Part shown: positions 35,202-45,477 of the stretch, piece after piece | Position numbering within the stretch: the stretch's first letter is position 1 | How the letters are laid out: every line of letters begins with the position of its first letter | Assembly (NCBI GenBank): GCA_964017235.1 | Contig: OZ024930.1 | Coordinates: 25,858,614-25,922,613 of the forward strand | Length of the DNA stretch: 64,000 nt | Direction of reading: 5' to 3' | Source: Sabellastarte sp. h YS-2021 | Lineage: Eukaryota > Annelida > Polychaeta > Sabellida > Sabellidae | Made by a program: the position numbers and the translations under genes | Notes under the pieces: generated by a model | Databases searched by the model: none | What the model was told of the DNA's origin: nothing | What the model saw: the letters and a program-made list of their open reading frames with translations, nothing else

Positions 35202-36787
35202 TGTCCACCCCACTGGGGGGTGGACATATTATTTTTGCTTTTTCCGGCGTCCCACTTGGTTTCCAGACATTTTAGGCAACAGTTCTTATCCTATCTTTAC
35301 CAAATTTGGCATGCAGGTTTATTGGGTTAATAGCTTGTATGGGATTGCTTTTGGTGATGATAGCTCTATAGCTAACTGAGTAATAGCTACTTTGCTACTT
35401 TTGAGTATCTCTTTGGTTTCCAGACATTTTAAGGAATGCTATTAAGCCTATCTTTCTGAAATTTGGTATGGAGGTTCATTGGGTTAATAGCTTGTATGGG
35501 ATTGCTTTTGGGGGGAATTGCTTCATAGATCAGCGAGTAATTAATTAAATAAATGAGTAATTAGCTATTTTGAGTACTGAAAAAGGCAAATGTGCTCATA
35601 TCTCCTAAACCGTGCGAGATAGAGCGATTTTGTCGAAATTTTCGACCCACAGGGTATCTAAGGAATGCAATCTTTGCAATTTTCAAAAAATTTTCCCCTC
35701 CCCAAAAATGGCAGCCATTTTGAATTTTCGAATTTTTGCCAAAAATGGCAAAACACAAATTAGCTTCTATCTCCTTAAACATGCGAGATAGAGCAATTTC
35801 GTCGAAAGTTTCAACCCATAGGGTATCTGAGCATTGTACTCTTTGCAATTTTAAAAAAAATTTCCCCTCCCCAAAAATGGCGGCCATTTTGAATTTTCGA
35901 ATTTTTGCCAAAAATTGCAAAAACACAAATTTGCTTCTATCTCCTTAACCGTGCCAGATAGAGCGATTTCGTAGAAATTTTCAACCCACAGGGTATCTGA
36001 GCAATGTACTCTTTGCAATTTTCAAAAAAATTTCCCCTCCCCAAAAATGGCGGCCATTTTGAATTTTCGAATTATTTGCTTCTATCTCCTTAACCGTGTG
36101 AGATAGAGCGATTTCGTCGAAATTTTCAACCCATGGGGTATCTAAGGAATGTACTCTTTGCAATTTTCAAAAAATTTTCCCCTCCCCAAAAATGGCGGCC
36201 ATTTTGAATTTTCGAATTTTTTGCCAAAAATGGCAAAACACGAATTTCCTTCTATCTCCTTAACCGAGCCAGATAGAGCGATTTCGTCAAAATTTTCAGC
36301 CCGCAGGGTATCTAAGGAATGCACTCTTAGCAATTTTCCAAAAAATTTCCCCTCCCCAAAAATGGCGGCCATTTTGAATTTTCGAATTTTTGCCCAAAAT
36401 GGAAAAACACAAATTTACTTCTATCTCCTTAACCGTGCAAAATAGAGTTATTTCGTTGAAATTTTCGACCCATACGGTATCTAAGAAATGTACTCTTGGC
36501 AATTTTCAAAAAATTTTCCTCTTCCCAAAAATGGCGGCCATTTTGAATTTTCGAATTTTTGCCAAAAATAGAAAAACAGAAATTTGCTTCTATCTTCTTA
36601 ACCGTGCAAGATAGAGTGACTTCGTCAAAATTTTCGACCCAACCAGTGCAAAAAGGCATGAAGCTGAAATAATTTACATGTACACTAATAAATATTTAAG
36701 CATCATTGATATATTTTACAAATGAAACAGGGTCTTACAGTTGTAAGACTACTGTACAATTTTGGCAAAAGGTTCATGGGGTGGACA
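35202..36787. mobile_element. Family F satellite cassette inserted in DIRS gag
   Basis: Ends TGTCCACCCC (35202-35211) and GGGGTGGACA (36778-36787) are inverted and flanked by TTA on both sides. The left end is also a complete hairpin: ATGTCCACCCC / GGGGTGGACAT at 35201-35227 with a 5-nt loop. Removing the insert with one TTA keeps the gag frame open from DLESAADNLL into HMIMCVLLCYPVS. Inside are two units starting GGTTTCCAGACATTTTA, then the F array. This looks like a mobile unit that carries its own tandem repeat. Confidence 0.7.
35580..36645 (+). repeat. Satellite family F array, about 7 units of about 156 bp
   Basis: Units carry GAGATAGAGCGATTTCGTCG, CAACCCACAGGGTATCTAAG, TTTCCCCTCCCCAAAAATGG, CGGCCATTTTGAATTTTCGA and TTTGCTTCTATCTCCTTAAC. 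The ATGGCGGCCAT step is a palindrome-like YY1-type motif present in nearly every unit. One unit (near 36070) lacks about 40 bp after TTTTCGAATT. The many short ORFs on both strands here are repeat reads. Confidence 0.9.
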
Positions 36788-38729
36788 TTACACATGATAA
36801 TGTGTGTTCTTCTATGCTATCCTGTTTCTATTCATATGTCACAGCTACTATCAACAGGGCATCCTATTTCTAGTTTACCTCACCCCCGCGTCCACAGCCC
36901 CTACCCTTCAGTTCATTGTGTATCAAAACACCAGCCAAAACTGTTCCAGCCACCCCAGGTACTGTCTTACAGAAGAAAATAGAATATAATTTAGAGAAAT
37001 CCCTGGGTAACACACTTAACATCCATTTACAGCAGCAAATGGGTTCTTTCCAGGCATCAATGTTAGAAGCCTTCCAGTCTCTCCGAGATGAATTAACAAC
37101 TAAAAAACAGGCAGAGTTGGATCAGACCTCGGCCTCAGCTTCTAAGCCTGGAACCTCAACTAGTGCTGTTAACCTGGACCTACCCCCTCCGAGACCTAGA
37201 ACTACCTCTCATGTCGAGGAAATGGATGTGGACTATGGTCCAGCACTTCCTCCACGTCTCGGATCTGATCTTCAGAATGCATCAGATCAGAATTCTAATG
37301 TATCCGAGGAGCCTTCTAAGAAGGTCTCGGATAGACCTAAAAAACACTCTCACTCTCACAAAAGGCATGAGGTTGAACCGAGGTCTGCCTCGGATCAATA
37401 CTATGATGAATCCGATGAACCTTGGACTTCATCTACTAAACCCCAAAAACATGCTGATAAGAGTAGACATAAGGTCAGGTCCAGATACGTATCATCTTCC
37501 TCAGAGGAGGATCAGTCCTCTGTAGCCAGACACAGGTCTTCAAAGCCTTCTGAGACCCAGCCCTCTGGTTCTCTCTCTATCCAAGACCAACCTCAACATG
37601 ATCCAGACCCCCCTTATTGCAGGGAAGTGGCTCTGTCTGACGTTCCCTCCCAATACGCTGAAGAGGTGGACACCTTCAGGCGCATCCTTTCCCTCTCTGA
37701 CCCCAGAGAGTCTATGCCTAGATCCTCATCTTCAGTTATGGGTCTGGATGATGAAAAAGGCCGTCAAGAGCTCAGACCTAGAGGTCCTTCCTCTATGCTA
37801 CCACTCAGCTCAGTTATCAAAGATGCTTTTGATAAGTTTGAACATGATTTCCAGGACACTAATTTACCTGAGGGCAAATACATCAAACCTCCTCCTTCCA
37901 CTACAAAGTGGTACAAGGTGGGACAGCCATGTTACGAGGAGAAAATACAGGAGTTTTTGCAAAATCTGTATTACTCCTAAACCCCCTGGGGCTCCTATGG
38001 GCAAGGTTCCCCTACCAATTCTTAAGGAATTGGAACACCAAGCTAGGCAAAACATTTCCACGCTCAATTTTCTTCTTCTTCTTGCAATGCCACTCTTGAG
38101 AATTGCCAACATAGCCTGAAGTCAACCTTTAAGTGGGTCAAGTCTCAGATTCAGAAAGGTGCCAATCCTGAGAAAGCAGCAAAACGTGGATATGAGCAAG
38201 CCTGTGAGTACTTAGACTTATGGAATAAGACTGTTCTTATTCAACACAGAGCTTTCACTTGCCTCAGCAAATCCTTAGCTCATATACTCCAGAGGGCACT
38301 CTATACTATGGGTAACACCGGCTTTCTAAGGCGCGAAGCCGAAATGACCCTTTTACAACCACATTTAGGAGAAACAAGACGCCAAGAACTCAGGTATTCG
38401 CCCTTCTGGCATTCCTCCTTGTTCAAGTCTCAACTTGTGAAGGAGGGAGAAGACTTCCTCTTCAAAAAAGGCACCTCTAAAGACTCTCAGGGTTTCGGAT
38501 CCTATCAAAATAAGACCTTTCGTGGTCCCCACAAAAAGAAAAGAGGTTCCTACAGGAAAGGCCCCTATGGGGGCAACTCCTCACAAAGCAGTAACCAATT
38601 GTTTTCCTCAGGTAAGGGGAAGCCGAACTTCAGAGGCTCCAGGGGTCATTTTCGACCCCACAACAGGGGGCGAGGGCATGGAAACCCCTCTCCCCAGTGA
38701 CTCCTTAAAAGCCTCCCTCAGTCCACCAG

Positions 38730-39700
38730 TAGGAGGTCGCCTCCGTTCTTTCAGAAGAGACTGGCAAACAAACAAATGTTCATCCAATGTGTTAAACATT
38801 ATCACCAATGGCTATGTACTGCCATTCCTTTCAAAACCAAGTCTGGTCAGATTCCCTCTGATTCTGTCAGAGTACAAGGTCCGTCAAAAAGACCAAGCTC
38901 TGGCCACTTGTATCCAGTCTCTTCTGTCAAAGAGCGCAATCGAAAGGGTGGAAAATGTAAAATCTCTCGGTTTTTACAATCGCCTGTTTCTAGTACCCAA
39001 GCCTCACCAAAGGTGGAGGCCAGTCATAGACCTAAGCAGGCTCAACACTTTTCTACACATAGAAAAGTTCAAAATGGAAACTCCAGAGTCCATCAGGACC
39101 TCCCTGATTCCAGGGGAATGGGTATTGTCGATAGACCTGTCAGACGCTTACCTTCATATCCCCATCCATCCAACTCAAGGAAATACCTATTGTTTTGCCA
39201 CAGGTCACAGGTGTTCCAGTTCACCTCCCTCCCTTTCAAACTAGCCACAACCCCCAGGTCTTTACAATGATTGTAAAGGAGTTGAAGCTAATGGCCCTTT
39301 CCAGAGGAATCAGACTTCACCAATACCTGGACGACTAGCTGATCAGGTCCCAGTCTCAGGAGGAAACCCAAGTGAACACTCAGGCACTGGTAGACCTAAC
39401 CCAGTCCTTGGGTTGGATAATAAATCAGGAAAAATCAGAACTGAAACCTGCTCAGGTGTTTTCGTTCGTGAGCTACGAATACCATCTAGATTCAGTCCTT
39501 GTAAAATCCACTCAAGAGAGATGGCTCAAACTTCAGGATTTGATCCTACAACTCAAGTCAAAACATGTTTTGACTGCAAGATGTTTGATGTCGCCAATTG
39601 GGTTGCTTGCCTCAACGGAGAAAATGGTCTCGGAGGGACACCTTCACATGAGGCCCTTTCATTTTCACCTCAAGGAGCACTGGAGATATCCTCAGTTGCT
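38730..39700 (+). pseudogene. DIRS reverse transcriptase, frameshifted
   Basis: Blocks in order: GYVLPFLSKPSLVRFPLI, a QALATCIQSLLSKSAIE helix, NRLFLVPKPHQRWRPVIDLS, KMETPESIRTSLIPGEWVLS, IDLSDAYLHIPIHP (first catalytic Asp region). A frameshift near 39200 follows, then FTSLPFKLATTP. At 39321-39338 the catalytic QYLDD is intact but the next codon, normally Trp in this family, is TAG. The downstream part (LGWIINQEKSELKPAQ, from 39372) is the connection toward RNase H. The wording is characteristic of DIRS RT rather than of LTR elements. Confidence 0.85.
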
Positions 39701-39767
39701 GGACAGCCTCCTTCCTTGGACAGAAGCCATTTCAGCACACCTAGACTGGTGACAAAATGCCTCAAAT

Positions 39768-40460
39768 GTGATGAAAGGTGCAGACCTTCATCCCAAAGAC
39801 CACAGTATCCAACTCTTTACAGACGCCTCAAACGAAGGTTGGGGTGCTCACTTAGATCAAAGTTCTACAAAGGGTCTGTGGTCAGACCGGGAAAAAAGGC
39901 TACACATAAACGTTCTAGAGTTGAAGGCGGTCTCGCTGGGTGTTCGAAGCTTCAAGGACCAGTGACAGAACCAAACAGTGCTAGTTGCAACGGACAACTC
40001 AGCAGTGGTAGCCTACATAAACAAACAAGGAGGAACTCACTCAGCAGAGACATGTGCACTCTCCTGTAGATCATGACATGGTGCCATCACTATCACATAA
40101 CATTAAAAGCCAGACACATTCCAGGGTGTCTGAATGTGATGGCCGACCTTCTGTCCAGGTCCAACCAAGTACAGTCAACAGAATGGTAACTGCATCTGCA
40201 GGTGTTCAAACAGATCTGTCAAAAGTGGTTCACCCCTCATGTAGATCTATTTGCCACTCATCTGAACCACAAACTTCCACTGTACGTATCTCCTGTCCGA
40301 GACCCAAAGGCTTGGGACATAGATGCTCTGAACATAAACTGGACGGGTCTCACTGCCTGATCATCATAATAGCCCCAGGCTGGCCGGGGATGCCCTGGTT
40401 TTGGGACCTAGTGCAGCTCTCAACACAGATCCCTCTACAATTTCCGGTGTCAAATACTCT
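39768..40460 (+). pseudogene. DIRS RNase H domain, frameshifted
   Basis: IQLFTDASNEGWGAHLDQ supplies the first catalytic Asp, and LHINVLELKAVSLGVRSF the Glu helix. After a frameshift comes VATDNSAVVAYINKQGG with the third Asp, and finally IAPGWPGMPWFWDLVQLS, a block conserved at the end of the DIRS RT-RNase H polyprotein. The catalytic residues can still be seen but lie in different frames. Confidence 0.8.
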
Positions 40461-40469
40461 TCTCAAACA

Positions 40470-40900
40470 GTCCCACAATTATGTGTTCCACAGCAATCCA
40501 CAACTTCTCAACCTCCACGCCTGGTGTCTGGGAGTGGACAGCTCCAACAACAAGGCTTCTCTGTGGAGGTGGCAGAGAGAATTTCTGCCCCTCAGGCCTC
40601 AGAGGTCATCAACAAGGACTATCTACAAGTCAAAGTGGGCCCTATTTGAGAAATGGTGCAGAGAAAATTCGGTGGATTTCTCCACTCCGTTTGTGAAACA
40701 AGTCTCAGACATTTTCATGTACCTGTACCAAGATCTAAACAGGCGCCCTTCGACCATCGATGGTTACAGGACGGCCATTGTTGACACTTTGGGCCCAGCG
40801 GGGCACCATATTGCACAAAGTTCAGACCTTCACAGGTTACTAGACCCTAGACCCTTCCCCTCAGACCAGGTATCCTCGGAAAGAAAAGAAGGGGGGGGGG
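40470..40900 (+). pseudogene. DIRS tyrosine recombinase, N-terminal part only
   Basis: Encodes STRTIYKSKWALFEKWCREN and VKQVSDIFMYLYQDLNRRPS followed by TIDGYRTAIVDTLGP, the helical DNA-binding (SAM-like) domain of a DIRS recombinase. The catalytic half with R...H-x-x-R...Y is missing. A G13 tract at 40891-40903 marks where the match stops. Without it the element could not integrate. Confidence 0.75.
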
Positions 40901-40989
40901 GGGAGACACATCCGCTACAACCAAGTCTTCAGGAGTCTAATCCCAGGGTCTAGGTATAGGTTTACCTCTCAAGATGTTACGGGTAAGGT

Positions 40990-43060
40990 CATTTTTATGT
41001 CAGCTGACTGACATTATGTCTTCACTCTGCGGCTTTGGCGTATACGTGAACAACTTCTCCTCCAAAACTACAAGGCCTAGAGACATGCTGTTTTTTTGAA
41101 AAGATACCTTATCTATCGAGGATGAAAATGTCTCCAAGGAATGCAAATCTGTCTGTTCCTCTGTTTGCTAGAGCCATTACAAGGAAGGTACCCCCACCAA
41201 AAGTGTGAAAATTTCAACACTTTATCACAATTTTATCAGTGACTATTGCAGGGATTTCTCTCATATCTTGCATATATGTACTAGACCACAAGTAGATTCC
41301 CCTGTGTGAGTGTCAGACCTGGATCTTTCTTAATTATTTTTTTATGAATTTTTAAAATAATTTTAAATACATTAAAATTAATGAAATCATGCACTAAATC
41401 AATTATAACTTGAAAAGTATTGCATTTAGAACATTTTGTTAAAATATGTTATTCAGCTACTTTTTCCTTAGCTACAACATGGTGAGTAACTTGGATGTCT
41501 ATCTCAATAGCTAAGTGAGTAATAGCTACTTTTGGATTTTTCAGTAACTTCCTTCATGAGTAAAATCACTTGTAACTTGAAAACTATTGCCTTTAGAGAA
41601 TTTTGTGTAAATATGTTATTCAGCTACTTTTGGGTCAGCTATAACATAGTAAAATTCCAGACCTGTGGCTCATTGCATAGCTGAGCAATAGCTACTTTCA
41701 GGTTCTCACTGTTGAGTAAATCATTGTATCAACTGGATAGGCGCAGTGTGTAGAGAGATTTCACCATTACCGCTCTAACAAAAAAAATATTATAGCTAGC
41801 CTTCTCAAGTTTGCAGGATATATTAATAACCATAAAATGGGAATATTTTTGGCCTCATTTTGAAAAACAAGATGGCCACCAGGGACGTTTATTCGACTTA
41901 AAGCAAGGACTTTTGTTGGCCCCCTAGAGCAAAGGGCATTATAGGTATAGATCTCAAATTGGCAGGATATGTTCGTCATTAAAAAATCTTGACTGGGAAT
42001 ATATTTTTGGACTCATTTTGAAAAACAAGATGGCTGCCACGGGTGTTCTTTGTCAGTCATGTTATCTCCCTTATTATTGGTCCTAGAGGTTTGGGATGGT
42101 AAACCAACCTATAGGAAATCATGGGCTGGGAATCTTTTGGTGTGGTCAGATTTGACCTTGGACCCCTCCTTCAAGGTCAAACGAGGATAGCCAAACTTAA
42201 AAGTGCTTATAACTCGCTTATTATTGGTCCTAGAGGTTTGCGATGGTGAACCAACCTATAGGAAATCATGGGCTGGGGATCTTTTGGTGTGGTCAGATTT
42301 GACCTTGGACCCCTCCTTCAAGGTCAAACGAGGATAGCCAAACTTAAAAGTGCTTTTAACTTGCTTATTATTGGTCCTAGAGGTTTGGGATGGTAAACCA
42401 TAAAACCAACCTATAGGAAATCATGGGCTGGGAATCTTTTGGTGTTGTTGGATTTGACCTTGGAACCCTCCTTCAAGGTCAAATGAGGATGGCCAAACTT
42501 AAAAGTGCTTATAACTCGCTTATTATTGGTTCTAGAGGTTTGCAGTGTCAAATCAACCTACAGGAAATCATGGGCTAGGAATTTTTTGATGTGATCAGAT
42601 TTGACCTTTGGCCCCTCTTTCAAGGTCAAATGAGGATAGGCAAAATTAACAGTGCTTATATCTCGCTTATTTATGTTCCTAGAGGTTTGCAATGTCACAC
42701 CAACCTATAGGAATCATGGGCTAAGAATCTTTTGATATGGTCAGATTTCACCTTGGGCTTCTCCAAGGTTAAGCGATGTTTTAATGGCTTTGGTGAGTTT
42801 TCTTTCTGGTGGATACAATTTGCATCGGTTCTCTGATGTGATAGGTCTAGTGTCAGTATGTTATTCACCTATTTTGGGGTCAGCTATAACATAGTTAAAT
42901 TATTACTATTGCATTTGCAATATTTTCTTTAAATATGTTTTTTACTTACTTTTACAACTTTTGTGTCCTTTTCTTCTGTCACTTCTACTCTGAAACTCAA
43001 AACACACAGTCAGCTGACACAGAGCCCGTTCACCGGCACTGATTGCTTGTTTATTTGTAG
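40990..43060 (-). mobile_element. B2/C satellite cassette inside the DIRS 3' region
   Basis: Order on the plus strand: a spacer (about 41000-41330) that matches the reverse complement of 50290-50530 (AAAAGATACCTTATCTATCG); B2 units inverted (41330-41770, ending at ACCATTACCGCTCTAAC); two copies of a CTCATTTTGAAAAACAAGAT module (41775-42060); the C array (42060-42790); B2 remnants; and a closing module (42970-43060) that matches 49660-49760 inverted. Sharing of both outer modules with the 49.7-kb locus suggests one composite family. Confidence 0.6.
42060..42790 (-). repeat. Satellite family C array, about 5 units of about 150 bp
   Basis: Units read ATTATTGGTCCTAGAGGTTT, ACCAACCTATAGGAAATCAT, GGGCTGGGAATCTTTTGG, CAGATTTGACCTTGGACCCC and CTTCAAGGTCAAACGAGG. 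The same unit is found inverted at 3440-3720. TTGACCTTGG and CAAGGTCAAA supply nuclear-receptor-like half-sites here too. Confidence 0.9.
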
Positions 43061-43432
43061 TTTTTCAATTATGAGATGTATTAAGGACTTATCAAGGTTG
43101 TCATTAATCTCATATTAGGTGGCAAAAAAAAATAAAAAATTATGAAAATTCCAACCATAGGGCTGGTTTTTCACTCGTGGATGGGCCCTAAGGATCCTTA
43201 CACTTCTAAAGTGAGCACGGCTGCACTTCTCTCCTACAATCGAAACATCTTGACAGTTTTTAGCACTGTCATTCTTTTTATTCAGGTTTTTGGCTTTTCA
43301 CATGCCCAGTCTTCGGGATTGGGGCACTGTAAACAGGACTCAGACTGGTATTTCTAAACATTTCTATTACTTCAAAATCTAAGAAAAATTGACATATCTT
43401 CCAGTCTCAGCTGTAATCCCTCCACTGTGCGG
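43061..43432 (+). other. DIRS 3' non-coding region
   Basis: Sequence between the inserted cassette and the right inverted repeat. It would hold the internal complementary region in an intact DIRS. I could not match it with confidence to both termini. The 71-aa ORF at 43142-43357 is unsupported. Confidence 0.4.
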
Positions 43433-43482
43433 TTGGATTCAGCATCCAGTCCCACATGGTAAGCTATTGTAGCGCAATAAAC

Positions 43483-44310
43483 TTGAAAATTTTAAGGGAA
43501 GTATTGTGATTTATGAAATCTGAGAGCAAGTGATATTGCCCCTCGGTTTTTTGACCTTCGGGTTTCACAAATCAGGTGTTTTATTCTGTTTATTGTACCA
43601 AAAGTATTTTGTTTTCCATGTAGTAGTAATTGCAATTTAAAAATCCTTATGAAAGTTCCCCGAAAAGAAACCAGTCATAACGCCACCAAACCATAATGCC
43701 ACCTCCATATCACCACCACTGACCAACATTTATGTACAGAATATATACTCAGGTACATCATTTGTGTTGTCATATTTATTTTTCTAAACAGAGTTACAGC
43801 CTGTTAAAGAAACAAAATAAAAAAATTCCCATTGGCAGAGTTAAAAGAAGAAAATTTATATCTACACACTGAATATCAACTTTCAGACCACAAATGTAAG
43901 GAAATATAAGGCAAATATAGAAATGTAAGCCCATAATATAATTCATCATTTGATGCCACCAAAAAAGCATGCTTTCTCCATATGCATTAATACTATACTT
44001 TTTAGGGAGCAAAAATAGAGAAATTATTATTTGAAATGTCTGTTTCAACATCCTCCATATTGTTTTTATGTTTGCTGCATTTTTTTTACATTTGCAACAA
44101 ATGTGCATTTAAAGATTTTAAAATAAAGCAGACATCCAAGTGATATTTTTTATCTAAAATGGGCAACATCACACTTTTGCCATCAATGTGTTCTGATTGG
44201 TTGATACACACTTGGGGTATAATAACAACTTTTATGAAGTGAATTCTGTTGTGAAGGGTCATGCAATGTCCTTCAGAAAATCAACTTTTTATTAAAAACA
44301 TGGGCCATTT
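43483..44310. other. Gene-free stretch
   Basis: AT-rich intron sequence. The 104-aa minus ORF (43794-44108) has no recognisable domain. Confidence 0.35.
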
Positions 44311-44850
44311 GACTTGAGTAAATTCACTCAGTTTTTTTAGGGCAATTATGCTGTAAAGTCCTCCTAAATTTCAAAGTGCTGTAACTAATTAAACAAATGA
44401 AATGATCTCTGAAAGCTTTTGATTTACTGTGTATTTTAACCCAGTTCTCAATTAAACCTAGGCCATGAAGACTTGGGTTATGTTGTCCTTTGCGCCATGC
44501 GGGTTGCGGTACATATAAAATTGTGGGTGTTCCATAGCCTAAATCCATGATTGATTTTTACCAAATTTTTATGGTTTGTCTAACTAAGAGAATAATGAAG
44601 TTTTGGCGAGTACTGGCATAGCAATGCTTTTAAGACTTTTGGGTCTTAAACTTTGCCAATGTTCCAAAGGCCTAAACCTATGCATGGATTTTAACCAAAT
44701 TTTCAGGATAATTTTCACCCAAGAGGATCTAGAGCTGATATCTGGCAAAAGCTGTTGCCATGGAATTGCTTTTAAGAATTTTCAGTCTTAAGCTTAGGTG
44801 TTCCACAGCTTTAACTGGTGCATGTATTTTCACCAAATTTTCAGGCTATG
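44310..44850 (+). repeat. Satellite family E, about 3 diverged units of about 135 bp
   Basis: Units share GCTTTTAAGACTTTTGGG (or AGAATTTTCAGTC), CCTAAACCTATGCATGG and TTTTAACCAAATTTTCAGG. The short ORFs here come from the repeat. Confidence 0.6.
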
Positions 44851-45477
44851 TTCAACGACACTGCCTCTATTCTAGGACACTCCATTTCACTCTCTACAAT
44901 AGTCCTCTCAGTCAAGTTATTTCAAGGTTCAATGTTCCACACCATCTGTATCTGTGATGACACCCAGATATATTCAGCGATAGACTCTAGGAACTTTGAT
45001 TCTAGTATTGCAGAGCTGACTGTGTGAATAATTTCACTTCAGGGGTGGATTGATGGTATCAAACTGAAACTGAACCCATATAAAACTTCATTACTGCTAT
45101 GGACAAACAAGCCCTAGTCACTCGTACCTAAATTTCCTGTCATTCCCTCAAAGCTCTATTTCTACTGGCAGTGGAAGTAAACAATCTAAGCATCAAATGA
45201 GAAAACTCATTTGACAATTTTATAAGGTTTACCATGCCTGTTACTATCATCTAAGGGACTGGCAATGCATTCGTAAATTCCCAAGTGTCATTATTGGAGT
45301 TCTGGTGGCAAATGCTTTGATCAGTAGTTGACAAGCTTACTGTAATTCCCTACTAAACAGGGTCCACTTGCTAAACATTCTCTGCCACATTGTTTGCAGG
45401 CTGGACAAAATTAGTTATGTCACACCATATATAGAAAAGCTCCACTTGCTTCCCATTTCCTATCATGTCCTTTTTAC

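Larger units (their letters stand above)
34872..38700 (+). pseudogene. DIRS gag-like region, interrupted
   Basis: The N-terminal segment (34872-35201) has CRHFCFPFDTHNYCPTC and CVTFENLCQMC, Cys pairs suggesting a zinc-binding module. An F cassette cuts it at 35202. The long frame 36916-37980 begins near KTPAKTVPATPGTVLQKKIE and is Ser/Pro/charged-rich, with an acidic patch and a His/Lys cluster. After a frameshift near 37970 the rest continues and ends at 38700 in a basic Arg/Gly/Ser-rich tail (KKKRGSYRKG, HNRGRGHG) suited to nucleic-acid binding. The assignment as gag rests on position before the RT and on composition. Confidence 0.65.
34815..43482 (+). mobile_element. DIRS-type retrotransposon with inverted terminal repeats, decayed and interrupted
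   Basis: The left end TTTATTGCGCTACAATCGC, continuing CTTACCATGTGGG, is found inverted at the right end (CCCACATGGTAAG, then CTATTGTAGCGCAATAAA). The arms are about 45 bp with few mismatches. Between them, in order, lie a gag-like region, reverse transcriptase, RNase H and the N-terminal part of a tyrosine recombinase, which is the DIRS layout. Two satellite cassettes are inserted (35202-36787 and about 40990-43060), so the original element would be about 5 kb. Frameshifts, an internal stop and loss of the recombinase catalytic part make it inactive. Confidence 0.85.

Noticed and set aside
35561..36659. Cluster of similar ORFs on both strands
   Set aside because: They are frames through the 156-bp F satellite; similarity among them is due to the repeat.
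39413..40069. 218-aa plus-strand ORF
   Set aside because: Out-of-frame read of DIRS RT/RNase H sequence; the real motifs are in the neighbouring frames.
43794..44108. 104-aa minus-strand ORF
   Set aside because: Hydrophobic by composition only; no family wording and it lies in an intron on the other strand.
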